Positions 1-8,735 of a stretch of DNA of 50,631 nucleotides are shown piece by piece. The position numbers were made by a program, and so were the translations under genes. Source of the DNA: Paludibacteraceae bacterium (GTDB taxonomy: Bacteria > Bacteroidota > Bacteroidia > Bacteroidales > Paludibacteraceae); contig JAKSKZ010000026.1 of assembly GCA_024401475.1 (NCBI GenBank), positions 1 to 50,631 on the forward strand, in the 5' to 3' direction. Within the stretch, counting starts at the first letter, position 1. Each line of letters opens with the position of its first letter. The notes beneath the pieces were generated by a model, which made no database searches, was not told where the DNA came from, and saw nothing but the letters and a program-made list of their open reading frames with translations.

Positions 1-53
1 CCCTGGACCCACAGATTAAGAGTCTGTTGCTCTACCAGCTGAGCTACTGAGTC
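1..53 (-). tRNA. tRNA-Lys (CTT), 3' part cut off by window edge
   Basis: On the minus strand the RNA starts with the acceptor arm GACTCAG, then TA, a D-arm GCTC..GAGC, and an anticodon arm ACAGA/TCTGT around the loop CTCTTAA. This gives anticodon CTT (lysine, AAG codons). The T-arm and 3' acceptor strand lie outside the window. A TAnnTTTG box sits 30 bases upstream of the 5' end. Confidence 0.93.
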
Positions 54-82
54 ATCAACGTCACCGTTTCCGTTTGACGATG

Positions 83-90
83 CAAAAGTA
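83..90 (-). promoter_or_regulatory. -7 box (TACTTTTG) of the tRNA-Lys gene
   Basis: TACTTTTG on the minus strand matches the Bacteroidota -7 consensus TAnnTTTG. It lies about 30 bases before the mature tRNA 5' end, leaving a short 5' leader for RNase P to remove. Confidence 0.6.
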
Positions 91-648
91 GTCATTTTTC
101 CTTACGCACCAAACATTTTACCTAAAAAAATATTCGCAATTCTCCATCATTTTTATATTAACCTATAATTCAACGTCTTTCAAAAGTAGTCACATCTAAT
201 TCTGAAGGAGGGAACCGAAAAAAAAATTGAAAAAAGAGTCGAAAAACCATAATTCATCCCATTTGATTTTCGTATTCTCTCTAAAACATGAAACATTCCT
301 CCGCTTCCATAACAGATTTAAACTACTCACCTCTTCTATCCTATTCAAACATTTCGAAAAAAACACTCGACTATTGTTGGAAATAAAAAAAGCAATCAAT
401 ACATTTGTCAGCGAAAACCAAATACACATACATATTTGAATAGGTAACATTTCGGAATCTTTTATGAATTTAGATTGATATTCCCAAAGTTCAATCAAGA
501 GTCCCCTCTGTAACTAAAGGCCAAGAATGAATAATAACGAGGGGAAACATTAACAAAAGACAAGACATAAAAGTATTCGCTAATCTATACCCAAATGAAA
601 TGCTGATTTTGATTTTCGCTTGTTAACCAAATTAAAATTAATGTAGTC
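91..648. other. AT-rich intergenic region, no supported gene
   Basis: About 560 bases between tRNA-Lys and the secreted module. It is A/T-rich with many A-runs. Overlapping reading frames of 70 and 100 codons exist on opposite strands, but neither has a recognisable domain, signal peptide or plausible start region. It presumably carries the promoter for the gene at 649. Confidence 0.5.
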
Positions 649-1131
649 ATGAGAAAATTTTCTTTCAAGAGGAAGTTTGCAACATCACTGATGTTTCTCG
701 CCATGTTGGCTTCTGCAAATGCTGAAAGCCTGATAATAGAGGACACGTCAGGTAAGACAACTTCCTATGACCTCGGCTCCAAACCTGTAATCACCTACAG
801 TGGAGACAATCTCGTATTAAAAACGGATCTTGCGAATGCAGAGTTCGCCTTGCCTCAAGTCGCCAAGTATTATTTCAAGGCCGACGCGACAAGCAATGAC
901 GATGTTTTATTGAACCCAACCAACACCTATGTCGTTGTGACAGAAGAGAGTTTCACATTGAGAAACGGCATTGCAGGTTCTCCTGTCTTCGTTCTCTCTA
1001 TCGACGGAAAAGTCTTAAGCAACCATGTAGTTGCAACTGACGGAACTCTCGATATATCTCTATCCAACTTGCCACAAGGCATTTATATCATCAAAACTAA
1101 ATCTGCAAACATTAAATTTATTCGCAAATGA
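649..1131 (+). CDS. Small secreted protein with C-terminal sorting-like tail (partner of the next gene)
   Basis: A 160-residue protein with a basic N-terminus and a signal peptide ending near ASANA (residues 21-25). A first beta-rich segment follows (Gly/Thr turn, then PVITYSGDNLVL, ending in KYYF). The C-terminal ~70 residues resemble the beta-sandwich tails of type IX secretion substrates, ending GIYIIKT..IKFIRK. It is a clear paralogue of the protein at 24385-24849: both have 'KPVITY..(G/D)LV', a V/I-K-x-Y-x-F strand near residue 75, and 'GIYLL/II....KFI/VIRK' at the end. The stop overlaps the start of the hydrolase gene by four bases (ATGA), so the two are probably translationally coupled. 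The function is unknown. It could be a sorting or anchoring accessory for its partner, or a stand-alone secreted protein. Confidence 0.75.
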   Translation: MRKFSFKRKFATSLMFLAMLASANAESLIIEDTSGKTTSYDLGSKPVITYSGDNLVLKTDLANAEFALPQVAKYYFKADATSNDDVLLNPTNTYVVVTEESFTLRNGIAGSPVFVLSIDGKVLSNHVVATDGTLDISLSNLPQGIYIIKTKSANIKFIRK

Positions 1132-2117
1132 AAAAGTTCATTACTATAGCTGCTATCAGTGCCATGGCATTGGGAATGACCGCACAAACTACAACATATA
1201 AAATGAGAGTTGTAAAAACTGACGGCACAGAGATTTTCTATAAAACCGCAGATGTTGACCATGTAGATTTCATTGAAGTTTTTTCACAAGAGGACAATTC
1301 TCCTAAAATCTTCTTAGCAGGAAACGATGTGAACAAAGATGGACCATGCAAGGTAAACAGAATGGAAAAGACTGGTCCAGACGGAGGTTGCATCTTGGCC
1401 TACCCCGACCCTGCCGAGGATCCTAACACCAAACACCCTGTTGTCATCTGGGGTCCTGGAGGCGGAACAGAGCCAGGTGCTTACGGAGGCATGATCAACC
1501 GTTTGGCTTCTCAAGGTTTCGTCGTTTTGGCTCTTAGCAGTTCACCAGGTTCTGGTAAATCTGCATCTGCAGCCATCGACTGGTTGGAGAATATCTCCAA
1601 GCAAGAAGGCAAGCCTCTATACAACAAGTTGATTTTGGACCGCATTGGTTGTTCAGGACACTCAATGGGAGGTTTGGAGTCTGAACAAGCTCTTTTGAAT
1701 GACAAACGTGTTTATACTGCCATCTTGAACAATAGTGGTGACCTTGGACACACTGCTATGTCTCAAATCAGATCAGGTAAACCTATCGCCATCGTTTATG
1801 GAGAGAAAGGTATGGAACGTCCTAACGCAGAAGCTGACTACAACAATAGTGGTGTAACTACCCCAGCTTGTCTAATCCAAATGACAGGCGGTAATCCTAA
1901 CTCTGGCGAAGGTGGTTACGGACACGGTTCTGGTGCATGGGACGGTATTGCTGCAACAGTAGCTTGGATGCGTTGGCACCTTGGTGGTGAGAAAGAGAGA
2001 AAAGACGAGTTCACCACGCCTAACGGCACATACGTAAACGGCCAAATCGTTGGCGGATATAGTGCAAACAGCCGTTGGAAGGGCGTTTACAAGAACTGGG
2101 AAAACTGGCAAGAATAA
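1128..2117 (+). CDS. Secreted alpha/beta hydrolase (dienelactone hydrolase/chlorophyllase-like)
   Basis: A 329-residue protein with a signal peptide cut near TAQ (residue 20). A short N-terminal module (residues ~24-50, K-TDGTEIFYKTADVDHVDF) is also found on the FISUMP protein at 23293. An alpha/beta hydrolase domain follows. Visible elements are an oxyanion-type GPGGG loop (residues 109-113), the nucleophile elbow GHSMGG with Ser179, and a late Gly-His-Gly (His266) that probably completes the triad. The acidic member is not obvious; E226 or E231 are candidates. The architecture recalls polyester/cutinase-like and chlorophyllase-type esterases, but the substrate cannot be told from sequence. 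Base composition is slightly richer in GC than the flanks. A strong hairpin terminator follows. Confidence 0.82.
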   Translation: MKKFITIAAISAMALGMTAQTTTYKMRVVKTDGTEIFYKTADVDHVDFIEVFSQEDNSPKIFLAGNDVNKDGPCKVNRMEKTGPDGGCILAYPDPAEDPNTKHPVVIWGPGGGTEPGAYGGMINRLASQGFVVLALSSSPGSGKSASAAIDWLENISKQEGKPLYNKLILDRIGCSGHSMGGLESEQALLNDKRVYTAILNNSGDLGHTAMSQIRSGKPIAIVYGEKGMERPNAEADYNNSGVTTPACLIQMTGGNPNSGEGGYGHGSGAWDGIAATVAWMRWHLGGEKERKDEFTTPNGTYVNGQIVGGYSANSRWKGVYKNWENWQE

Positions 2118-2141
2118 TTATCTTTTTGATAAACAGTTGGG

Positions 2142-2173
2142 AAGAGGGTGCTGAGGCATCCTCTTTTCTTTTT
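2142..2173 (+). terminator. Rho-independent terminator after the hydrolase
   Basis: AAGAGGGTGC, a TGAG loop, GCATCCTCTT, then a T-rich tract. It lies 25 bases after the hydrolase stop. Confidence 0.8.
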
Positions 2174-2280
2174 GTAAGAGAGGCAAATGAAATCTGAATG
2201 TCATACAGATTCTCCACTCTCAACTATTTATTCTATAGTGCTCCCCATTTTTTGACAACTGGTTAATACTTTTTTCTACC

Positions 2281-2325
2281 TTTTAGAGGAGGGAGAGGCT
2301 AGCCTCTTCCAAGCCTCCTCTAAAA
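2281..2325. repeat. Perfect 12-bp inverted repeat with an inner palindrome
   Basis: TTTTAGAGGAGG at 2281-2292 and its complement CCTCCTCTAAAA at 2314-2325 enclose a second palindrome, AGAGGCTAGCCTCT. In the ~380-base gap between the hydrolase and the convergent efflux gene this may act as a bidirectional terminator, although there is no long T-run. Confidence 0.6.
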
Positions 2326-2382
2326 ATTCAAAAATAAATAAATTTCTTTATGCCGCCTTGCTTTCGGGCTCGCGTTGGAGAG

Positions 2383-2429
2383 TGGTTGTAGAGCGTTCCG
2401 CTCTTTGTAATCCTCAAATACGACAACCA
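2383..2429. repeat. Nested inverted repeat in intergenic DNA
   Basis: The outer arms TGGTTGT (2383-2389) and ACAACCA (2423-2429) enclose a hairpin AGAGCG-ttc-CGCTCT (2390-2404). The rest of the 2174-2497 gap shows nothing else recognisable. Confidence 0.45.
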
Positions 2430-2497
2430 GTTTTATCAATCATTAGATAGGACCGTATCTTCTATAATTAATCAACGACGACAAGAAGTTGAGACAA

Positions 2498-4090
2498 TTA
2501 CTGTCTCATAACTTTGTTCAACACCCATGTTCCCACCGTCGACCATGATGGCATCTTCTTGACTCGACGTCGCACTCCAGGACGATCCAATAGGAGGAAC
2601 ACTACTATGAACGCAAGACATGCGTAGATCATCCAACCATATAGAATCTTGATGGTCTGGGCCAACAACCCTTCCACCATTCCTTCCATATAATGCGACA
2701 TATCAAAAGGCGACGCAGTAAAGCCGACGAGGTTGATATAACCATTGTAGCGGGCGAATCCGTCGCCAACATAATAACCGATGCCATTAGCTAAAAATGC
2801 TGCTCCGACGGTTCCTCCTCCAAACATGTGGAAGAAGTTGAAAATGCAGAGTGCCTGGAAGAAATGTTCGAACGACATGACCTCATCCAACGACCACATC
2901 AATGCAATACAGAGGATGGCATAACCGAAACCTCTAAAGATAAGTGGCGGCACAAGTTGATAATAGCCAACTTGCGGATCTACAAGGAAATAGAATCCGA
3001 CGCAATACAAACAAATCGCCGACATTCCTATGATAATCAGTCGGTACGGTTTCCACGTCATCACTTTCAACCAACCAAGCGAGAAAAGGCAGCCTGTCCA
3101 CGCACCTATCAACGACCACTGGTTGAGTGTCTCGTAGGTAAGGTCGGAATAATGCATCACCTCTTCATAATATATCGTCTCCAACACATGCTCCACCGAC
3201 ATGATAAGCTCAAATATCATCACAAAGAATATGATCGGACGGAAATAGCGGTAGCGGACTATCTTCCACTCTATATACGAATGCGGATTATTCTTCATTC
3301 GTATCATAAGTGCAGCCAACGTGATACATGCTGCCGCTGTGCATAGCTGTATGGTGTTTGAATGCCACCACTGTAGCCAGTCGCCATAGTTAAGCACGTA
3401 GGCACAAAGAAGGAAAAACAATATCCAACCTGCCGCCGACAGCCAGTCAATTCCCTGAAGCGGCACTCGTCTCTCGGGTGGCATCGGGCAGAATGGTCGT
3501 GTGAGCAACGCTTGTACGGTGAGAACGACAAGCATAAGTCCGACCACAAACCAATGCATCATAGTCCAGTGCATGTGGAAAGCCAATGTTGCGGCAAGCC
3601 AACCTGCACCCTCAATTGCAGTAAGCAGGATTATATGCAATATCGGAAAGAAGACGCCAAAATTACGCGTCGGAGTCATCCACAACTGGATATTGGACAT
3701 GCATTCAAATGTTCCCTGTATCTTGGCACAACCTGCGATGACGCAGACTATCCACATCATCGGCAATGGCAGTTTATGCATTGTAAGCAGATTGCAGACG
3801 AGGATGACTGAGGCTGCAGTCATAAGCAAAAACTTATTGCTAAAATGAAATTTCATTCTGAAAAGCACAGGGAACCATGCCGCCATACCTGCCAGATTAC
3901 AGTAGAGAAGGAACACCACGTCTTCCCTCATCCACGAATGCTCGCCAATCATGTCATTCATTGCGCCAAGGTAAACGCCTCCACTAAACTGGAAACAGAA
4001 TGCCAACAGTACGTATATCCACGGACGGATTCGTTCAGGAACCCAATCGTGGTACATTGGCATTGAAAATGTGGGAATTTTCTCTTCCAT
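2498..4090 (-). CDS. MFS drug efflux transporter, DHA2/EmrB-like
   Basis: A 530-residue, strongly hydrophobic protein with about 14 predicted membrane segments from residue 25 to 510, the size and pattern of DHA2 (EmrB/QacA) family proton antiporters. It is the inner-membrane pump of a three-part efflux system with the membrane fusion protein at 4090-5118 and the outer-membrane channel at 5232-6530. Its start codon overlaps the fusion protein's stop by one base (TGATG), so it is the last gene of a tight operon. The classic QacA motifs are only weakly visible, so the substrate is unknown. Confidence 0.87.
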   Translation of the reverse strand: MEEKIPTFSMPMYHDWVPERIRPWIYVLLAFCFQFSGGVYLGAMNDMIGEHSWMREDVVFLLYCNLAGMAAWFPVLFRMKFHFSNKFLLMTAASVILVCNLLTMHKLPLPMMWIVCVIAGCAKIQGTFECMSNIQLWMTPTRNFGVFFPILHIILLTAIEGAGWLAATLAFHMHWTMMHWFVVGLMLVVLTVQALLTRPFCPMPPERRVPLQGIDWLSAAGWILFFLLCAYVLNYGDWLQWWHSNTIQLCTAAACITLAALMIRMKNNPHSYIEWKIVRYRYFRPIIFFVMIFELIMSVEHVLETIYYEEVMHYSDLTYETLNQWSLIGAWTGCLFSLGWLKVMTWKPYRLIIIGMSAICLYCVGFYFLVDPQVGYYQLVPPLIFRGFGYAILCIALMWSLDEVMSFEHFFQALCIFNFFHMFGGGTVGAAFLANGIGYYVGDGFARYNGYINLVGFTASPFDMSHYMEGMVEGLLAQTIKILYGWMIYACLAFIVVFLLLDRPGVRRRVKKMPSWSTVGTWVLNKVMRQ

Positions 4091-5118
4091 CAGTATCTCA
4101 CTTCACATTCCACATTCATTCCTGCACAGAGTCGGTCAGACACAGCATTCTTAGCAAACTTGATACGTACTGGTATGCGTTGCTCCACCTTGACAAAATT
4201 ACCTGTAGCATTATCCTGCGGAATCATCGAGTAGGCCGACCCTGTAGCGTCGCTTATACGCTCCACCTCACCCTCAAACTTAGCTCCAGGCACCGCGTCG
4301 ACGGTGATATCCACCTTGCTTCCGACAGCAATATTATGCATCTGCGTCTCTCGATAGTTTGCCACAACCCATTTCTCAGAATTGTCGACGATGCAACACA
4401 TTGTCTGGCCGGGATTGACCAACTGACCTACGTGGATATCCTTTCTTCCAATCACGCCATCAGCTGTGGCGACGATAACAGTGTACGACAGATTGAGTTC
4501 AGCCATCTCAACTGCCGCACGGGCAGCCTCGATCCCAGCACGCGACTGTGATAGTCGGTGCCCTTGTTCATTCTTCACACTGGCAAGCGACGTCTTCTGA
4601 TTATTCACAGCTTCATAACGAGCTTTGGCAGAAAGATAAGCGGTATGCACGGCATCGTATTGCTGACGTGTGACGGCATCTTTCTTCAGCAAAGCAGCGA
4701 AACGATCCTCTTCACGTTTGGCATTCTCCATCTGCACCAATGCCTCCTCCACAGCAGAGTTAGTCACATCCATATTGGCAGCGGTTGTGGAGATGCTGGC
4801 TCCCGTAGCCGAACTTCCTGCCTGTGCGTTTGCCAAACCAGCTCTTGCTTGTGCCAATGCCAAACGGAACTCAGCATCCTCTATGATAACAAGTGTATCT
4901 CCCTTACTTACCTTCTGAAACTCGTCGAAACGGATCTCCTTGATAAAACCTGGCACTCGTGTGTTGACTGGAGTGATATGCTGTTCGATATGGGCATTGT
5001 CTGTAAACTCCACATTTCCAAAGTGGACGAACTTGTTGATTACTATTGCTATTCCTGTGATCAGCAACACTGCGATGATAATGTTGTAAGCTAATCTTAC
5101 CGTCTTTTTATTATCCAT
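4090..5118 (-). CDS. HlyD/EmrA-type membrane fusion protein
   Basis: A 342-residue protein with one N-terminal membrane anchor (residues ~10-26). A biotinyl-lipoyl-like half domain follows (VNTRVPGFIKEIRFDEFQKVSKGD), then a long alpha-helical hairpin rich in Ala/Gln/Lys (residues ~85-195) and the second half of the lipoyl domain with a beta-barrel (ADGVIGRKDIHVGQLVNPGQ). This is the standard layout of EmrA/HlyD adaptors that bridge an inner-membrane pump and a TolC channel. It lies between the outer-membrane gene upstream (113-base gap) and the MFS pump downstream (one-base overlap). Confidence 0.92.
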   Translation of the reverse strand: MDNKKTVRLAYNIIIAVLLITGIAIVINKFVHFGNVEFTDNAHIEQHITPVNTRVPGFIKEIRFDEFQKVSKGDTLVIIEDAEFRLALAQARAGLANAQAGSSATGASISTTAANMDVTNSAVEEALVQMENAKREEDRFAALLKKDAVTRQQYDAVHTAYLSAKARYEAVNNQKTSLASVKNEQGHRLSQSRAGIEAARAAVEMAELNLSYTVIVATADGVIGRKDIHVGQLVNPGQTMCCIVDNSEKWVVANYRETQMHNIAVGSKVDITVDAVPGAKFEGEVERISDATGSAYSMIPQDNATGNFVKVEQRIPVRIKFAKNAVSDRLCAGMNVECEVRY

Positions 5119-5231
5119 TTGATTCTAAATTATTGACTAAGTTGAATATTAAAATAAACGAGGATTATTAAGGGTGGAACGCCCTAACTCCCATCCTCAT
5201 TCGCAAACTCGAAGGGTGAGTGACAATTTTC

Positions 5232-6530
5232 TTATAAATTGTTAGCTATAAACTTAAGTTTATGATAAGCGAACACAATATTCACCAAAGCATCGACCTC
5301 ACGAAGTTCAGCCGACAGTTTGATATTACTTGCGTCGAGCATATCGGTGATAAGAGCCAAGGAATTGAGATAACGTTCGTTGATGACATCATAGTTTTGA
5401 GTGGCAAGTTCCACACTCTTATGCTGTGTTTCAAGCTCCACATAACTCTGCATATAGAGTGTGTAAGCCTCCTGAATTCTATTGTTAAGCATTTCAGCGA
5501 CAACCGATTTCTGCGACTCTGACAATTCAAGGTCAGATTTTGCCTGACTGATTTTCTTGTTTGACTTCCAGATATTACCGAGCGAATACTGCACTCCTAT
5601 TCCCACATACCAGATATTGAAATTCTTGTCGACGGGAGGAATATCGTAAGTGAATGGACCACTGAAATTATCAGCTGCGACGAGGGCAATTTTTGGCAAC
5701 AGGTCACTCTTGGCAATCTTCAGTTTCTGCTCTGCCATCTGTGTCCCCAGCTCTACCTTTTTCAAATCCGTCGACTCGGTTGACGATAATGACTGCCAAT
5801 GAGCTTCTCCCTCTTGGCTGTATTTTAAATCTGTGATGGAAATGTCAGGAACAATAGTCTCGTCATCCAAACCTAACGCATTGCATAACTGATGGTTAAC
5901 CACAACTCTTGCATCCTCCACCTTACGCTTTCCCAACGTAAGTTCCTGAAGTTGCAACTCATATCGAGTGATATCATTGCGGAGTGCCATACCCTCGTCA
6001 CGCTTGGCGTTGACCTGCTCGATAAGATGGTTCATCAGCTGGATGTTCTCATCGTACACACGCACAGCATTATCGAGTTTGATAAGTTCAAGATATTGTG
6101 CAAGTGCAGAAAAACGCACATTATTACGAGTGCCAGATAGATTTGTTTCCTCCATCTCCTTGCCAAGTTCAGCCAACTTTATTCCGGCATTGACTGCACC
6201 TCCAGCATAGATGGTCTGTTGAGCCTCAACCACAAAAGAGTTGCCCCAGCGAGGCTGACTGAAAGAAGTGGCATTCGAAAAATCACGATCCATCATCACC
6301 ACATCGCCATTAAAACTTCCAGTTAGCTGAGCATTGACACTCGGCAAACGATTGCTCTTCGCTGAAGCAACTCCATGTGAAGCTGATTCTACACTTATTC
6401 TTCCGCTTTTCAGCTGACTGTTGTTCTCCTCTACAAGAGAGAATAAATCATCAATACTCAACTTTCGTTGTGCATTTGCCGACGTAATCAAGCCAAGCAA
6501 CAACAGCCACATTAGCGATTTCTTTCCCAT
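5232..6530 (-). CDS. TolC-family outer-membrane efflux channel
   Basis: A 432-residue protein with a signal peptide cut at SANAQ (about residue 20). Two TolC repeats (residues ~22-215 and ~235-430) are mainly alpha-helical with heptad-like spacing. The second repeat has the typical 'SDLLPKIALVA' and 'YSLGNIWKSNKKISQAKSDLELSE' regions. It is the first gene of the efflux operon and has a clear -7 box at 6554-6561. The AraC-type regulator gene is divergent and 194 bases away, the usual arrangement for local control of a pump. Confidence 0.92.
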   Translation of the reverse strand: MGKKSLMWLLLLGLITSANAQRKLSIDDLFSLVEENNSQLKSGRISVESASHGVASAKSNRLPSVNAQLTGSFNGDVVMMDRDFSNATSFSQPRWGNSFVVEAQQTIYAGGAVNAGIKLAELGKEMEETNLSGTRNNVRFSALAQYLELIKLDNAVRVYDENIQLMNHLIEQVNAKRDEGMALRNDITRYELQLQELTLGKRKVEDARVVVNHQLCNALGLDDETIVPDISITDLKYSQEGEAHWQSLSSTESTDLKKVELGTQMAEQKLKIAKSDLLPKIALVAADNFSGPFTYDIPPVDKNFNIWYVGIGVQYSLGNIWKSNKKISQAKSDLELSESQKSVVAEMLNNRIQEAYTLYMQSYVELETQHKSVELATQNYDVINERYLNSLALITDMLDASNIKLSAELREVDALVNIVFAYHKLKFIANNL

Positions 6531-6553
6531 TTTATATCCATTTTATCTGAGCG

Positions 6554-6561
6554 CAAAGGTA
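6554..6561 (-). promoter_or_regulatory. -7 box (TACCTTTG) of the efflux operon
   Basis: TACCTTTG on the minus strand matches TAnnTTTG and lies 23 bases before the TolC-like start codon. Confidence 0.65.
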
Positions 6562-6712
6562 AACTCTTCCACTTGATTTTTGATTTACGATTTTCAGCAT
6601 ATAATGTTTGAAACTTCGCATTAAACCTATATAATCATACGATACATGCCCTAAATAAGACAAATAAAACATAAAGGGTAAAATTCAACATACAAAATCA
6701 AACAATTATGAC

Positions 6713-6720
6713 TATTTTTG
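6713..6720 (+). promoter_or_regulatory. Possible -7 box (TATTTTTG) at the AraC-type gene
   Basis: TATTTTTG fits the consensus but ends only four bases before the ATG at 6725. If it is used, the message is leaderless or starts inside the codon region. Confidence 0.35.
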
Positions 6721-6724
6721 CAAT

Positions 6725-7609
6725 ATGGTCAACAATATCACACCCAGTATTCTTTCGGAAACACCGGGCATTATATGCCTGGAAGACGATTTCGCACTTG
6801 CCGACAATCTGTCGAAAGTGCCATATATTAATGGTGCCTTCCAGTCGGAAATGCTCATATTGTTTATTTGCAAAAAGGGCAATATGCAACTGACAATTTC
6901 AGATGAAAACAAGCAGATGAGTGCTGGAGACGCGTTTCTTTGCAAACCACGTCAGCCAATACTTCAAGTATTGAGTAGCAGCGATTGCCAAGTCTGGGTA
7001 CTGTTCTATTCTCCTCATATTGTCGACTTTATTCTGCCAGCACGACATAATTTATCAAAAGTGTTGGAGGGAGAATTTCATCCACTGATCCATTTTGCAG
7101 AAAATGAAGCAGACGAAAATATCTTCGTATTGCTCAATATGTTACGTCAAAGAGGAAACAATCCAAACCTAACATTCAGGAGCAACACCATCTATCATCT
7201 TTTCAGCACTCTGCTGTTTGAAGTGCTCAATCAATGTTGCAAACCATTGCGTCTACAAGAAGACACGGCAAACAATAACGATCAAACAAGCAGAGCGGAC
7301 TCTATTTTCAAAGAATTCCTCAAATATTTGAATGAAGACGGAGGTTGCCACAGAACCGTCGCCTTCTATGCTGATCTTCTGTGCATTTCGCCAAAGCATC
7401 TTTCGAAAGTTATCAAGGAGACAAGCGGAAATCGCACACTTGACGTAATCAACAAACATGCGATGCAACAGATAAAATTGGATCTCAAACTTACAGATAT
7501 TCCAATTCAGCAAATAGCCATCAAATACAATTTCTCCAACTTCTCATTTTTCTGCCAATACGTAAAGCAACACCTTGGAATGACACCTCAGGAATACAGG
7601 GGTAAATAA
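6725..7609 (+). CDS. AraC-family transcriptional regulator
   Basis: A 294-residue protein. Residues ~20-150 look like an AraC-type sensing cupin (KGNMQLTISDENKQMSAGDAFLCKP). Residues ~195-292 carry the two helix-turn-helix motifs of AraC/XylS regulators, ending in the typical 'YNFSNFSFFCQYVKQHLGMTPQEYR'. It is transcribed away from the TolC-EmrA-EmrB-like operon and probably controls it. The ATG at 6725 lies only four bases after a TATTTTTG box, so either that box is not used or translation is leaderless. No later Met leaves the sensing domain intact. Confidence 0.9.
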   Translation: MVNNITPSILSETPGIICLEDDFALADNLSKVPYINGAFQSEMLILFICKKGNMQLTISDENKQMSAGDAFLCKPRQPILQVLSSSDCQVWVLFYSPHIVDFILPARHNLSKVLEGEFHPLIHFAENEADENIFVLLNMLRQRGNNPNLTFRSNTIYHLFSTLLFEVLNQCCKPLRLQEDTANNNDQTSRADSIFKEFLKYLNEDGGCHRTVAFYADLLCISPKHLSKVIKETSGNRTLDVINKHAMQQIKLDLKLTDIPIQQIAIKYNFSNFSFFCQYVKQHLGMTPQEYRGK

Positions 7610-7957
7610 TCCATCATCCATGACCATTCGTGAGCAGCAGAAATCCACAAAACCATGCCGATAATCTGCACTCTGAATTGTATTGGTTAAGTATGCTGGT
7701 GTTCATTTCATCGCCTTGAATTTAACACTTAAAGTTATTAAAAATCATCAACTTAACCAAATTTTTCAAGTATTATTCCTCTGTTTTTTCAGCGATTTAT
7801 ATTGACAAATAATTTCAAAGATCTAAGTATGAATTTGCAGCTCTTTGAAGCTGAATTTATATTGTTAACCGGTAAAATTTACCGAAGTGTTGTTAGCACA
7901 AGCATTCATTCCACTCTTTTTTCATTACCTTTGCAATCAATTAATTAATCACTAAAT
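7610..7957. other. Intergenic region with a palindrome and the prsW-like promoter
   Basis: About 350 bases without a gene. It holds a near-palindrome CGGTAAAATTTACCG around 7869-7884, a possible operator or part of an RNA hairpin. A -7 box TACCTTTG at 7926-7933 lies 24 bases before the next start codon. Confidence 0.5.
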
Positions 7958-8638
7958 ATGATCATTCTATTATCATTAGCATTAGTGCCCGTATTCGCAC
8001 TTTTGATATATATTTATCGCAAAGACAGTAAAAACCCAGAGCCAATAAGCATGCTGGTTAAGGCTTTGATATTCGGAGCGTTGTCTTGTTTTGTTTCTCT
8101 TGTATTCACTTCGATGCAAGATGAGATCCCAGCAGAAGAGATGGACCAACTGGATGCTATAATTGACGCATTCACGGGTGCTGCATTGCCAGAAGAGTTT
8201 GCAAAGTTATTGATGCTGTGGTTATTGGTACGCAAATCAAAATATTTTGACCAACCCATGGATGCCATTGTCTATGCCGCTTGCGTATCACTTGGTTTTG
8301 CCGGCTTGGAAAACATATTCTATCTTATAGACAGTCCAGATATATTCAGTACGGGCATTTTACGTGGATTGACCTCTGTCCCCGCACACTTCTGCTTTGC
8401 CGTCAGCATGGGTTACTTCTATGCTTTGGCTCACTTCGGTCAAAAGCTCAAGTTATGGTACAAGTTACTAACCTACTTTGTACCAGTCATTCTCCATGGC
8501 ATTTACGACGCACTATTGTCCGTCACCGACGACGACTACTTCTTTATCATTCTAATCATCTGGATTCTTTTCTGTTGGAGAATGTATAGCATGGCTTTGA
8601 AGAGAATAAACAAACTGAAAGAGGTGACTGTCGATTAA
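7958..8638 (+). CDS. PrsW-family intramembrane metalloprotease
   Basis: A 226-residue protein with about seven membrane helices. It shows the PrsW motifs: EExxK (E79-E80, K83), GFAGLEN (E118), a helix with PAHFCF (H144), and HGIYD (H180, D184), which together supply the metal ligands and catalytic glutamates. PrsW cleaves an anti-sigma factor in Bacillus; the substrate here is unknown because no sigma/anti-sigma pair is adjacent. Length is typical. It is a single-gene unit with its own -7 box at 7926-7933. Confidence 0.9.
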   Translation: MIILLSLALVPVFALLIYIYRKDSKNPEPISMLVKALIFGALSCFVSLVFTSMQDEIPAEEMDQLDAIIDAFTGAALPEEFAKLLMLWLLVRKSKYFDQPMDAIVYAACVSLGFAGLENIFYLIDSPDIFSTGILRGLTSVPAHFCFAVSMGYFYALAHFGQKLKLWYKLLTYFVPVILHGIYDALLSVTDDDYFFIILIIWILFCWRMYSMALKRINKLKEVTVD

Positions 8639-8698
8639 AAACGCAAGACAAAGTCAAACACATGAAAACTCACACTTTGAGGGTACAAAAAAATTCCT

Positions 8699-8706
8699 TA
8701 CCTTCG
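8699..8706 (+). promoter_or_regulatory. -7 box (TACCTTCG) of the Rpn-type gene
   Basis: TACCTTCG differs from TAnnTTTG at one base and lies 29 bases before the ATG at 8736. It supports that start over the TTG at 8715. Confidence 0.45.
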
Positions 8707-8735
8707 TAGCGTTATTGATTAAATCTTTAGTTTTT

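Noticed and set aside
196..498. 100-codon frame on the minus strand and a 70-codon frame on the plus strand in the first intergenic region
   Set aside because: They overlap each other, have no recognisable domain, are very AT-rich and Phe/Asn/Lys-biased, and lack a plausible promoter or start context.
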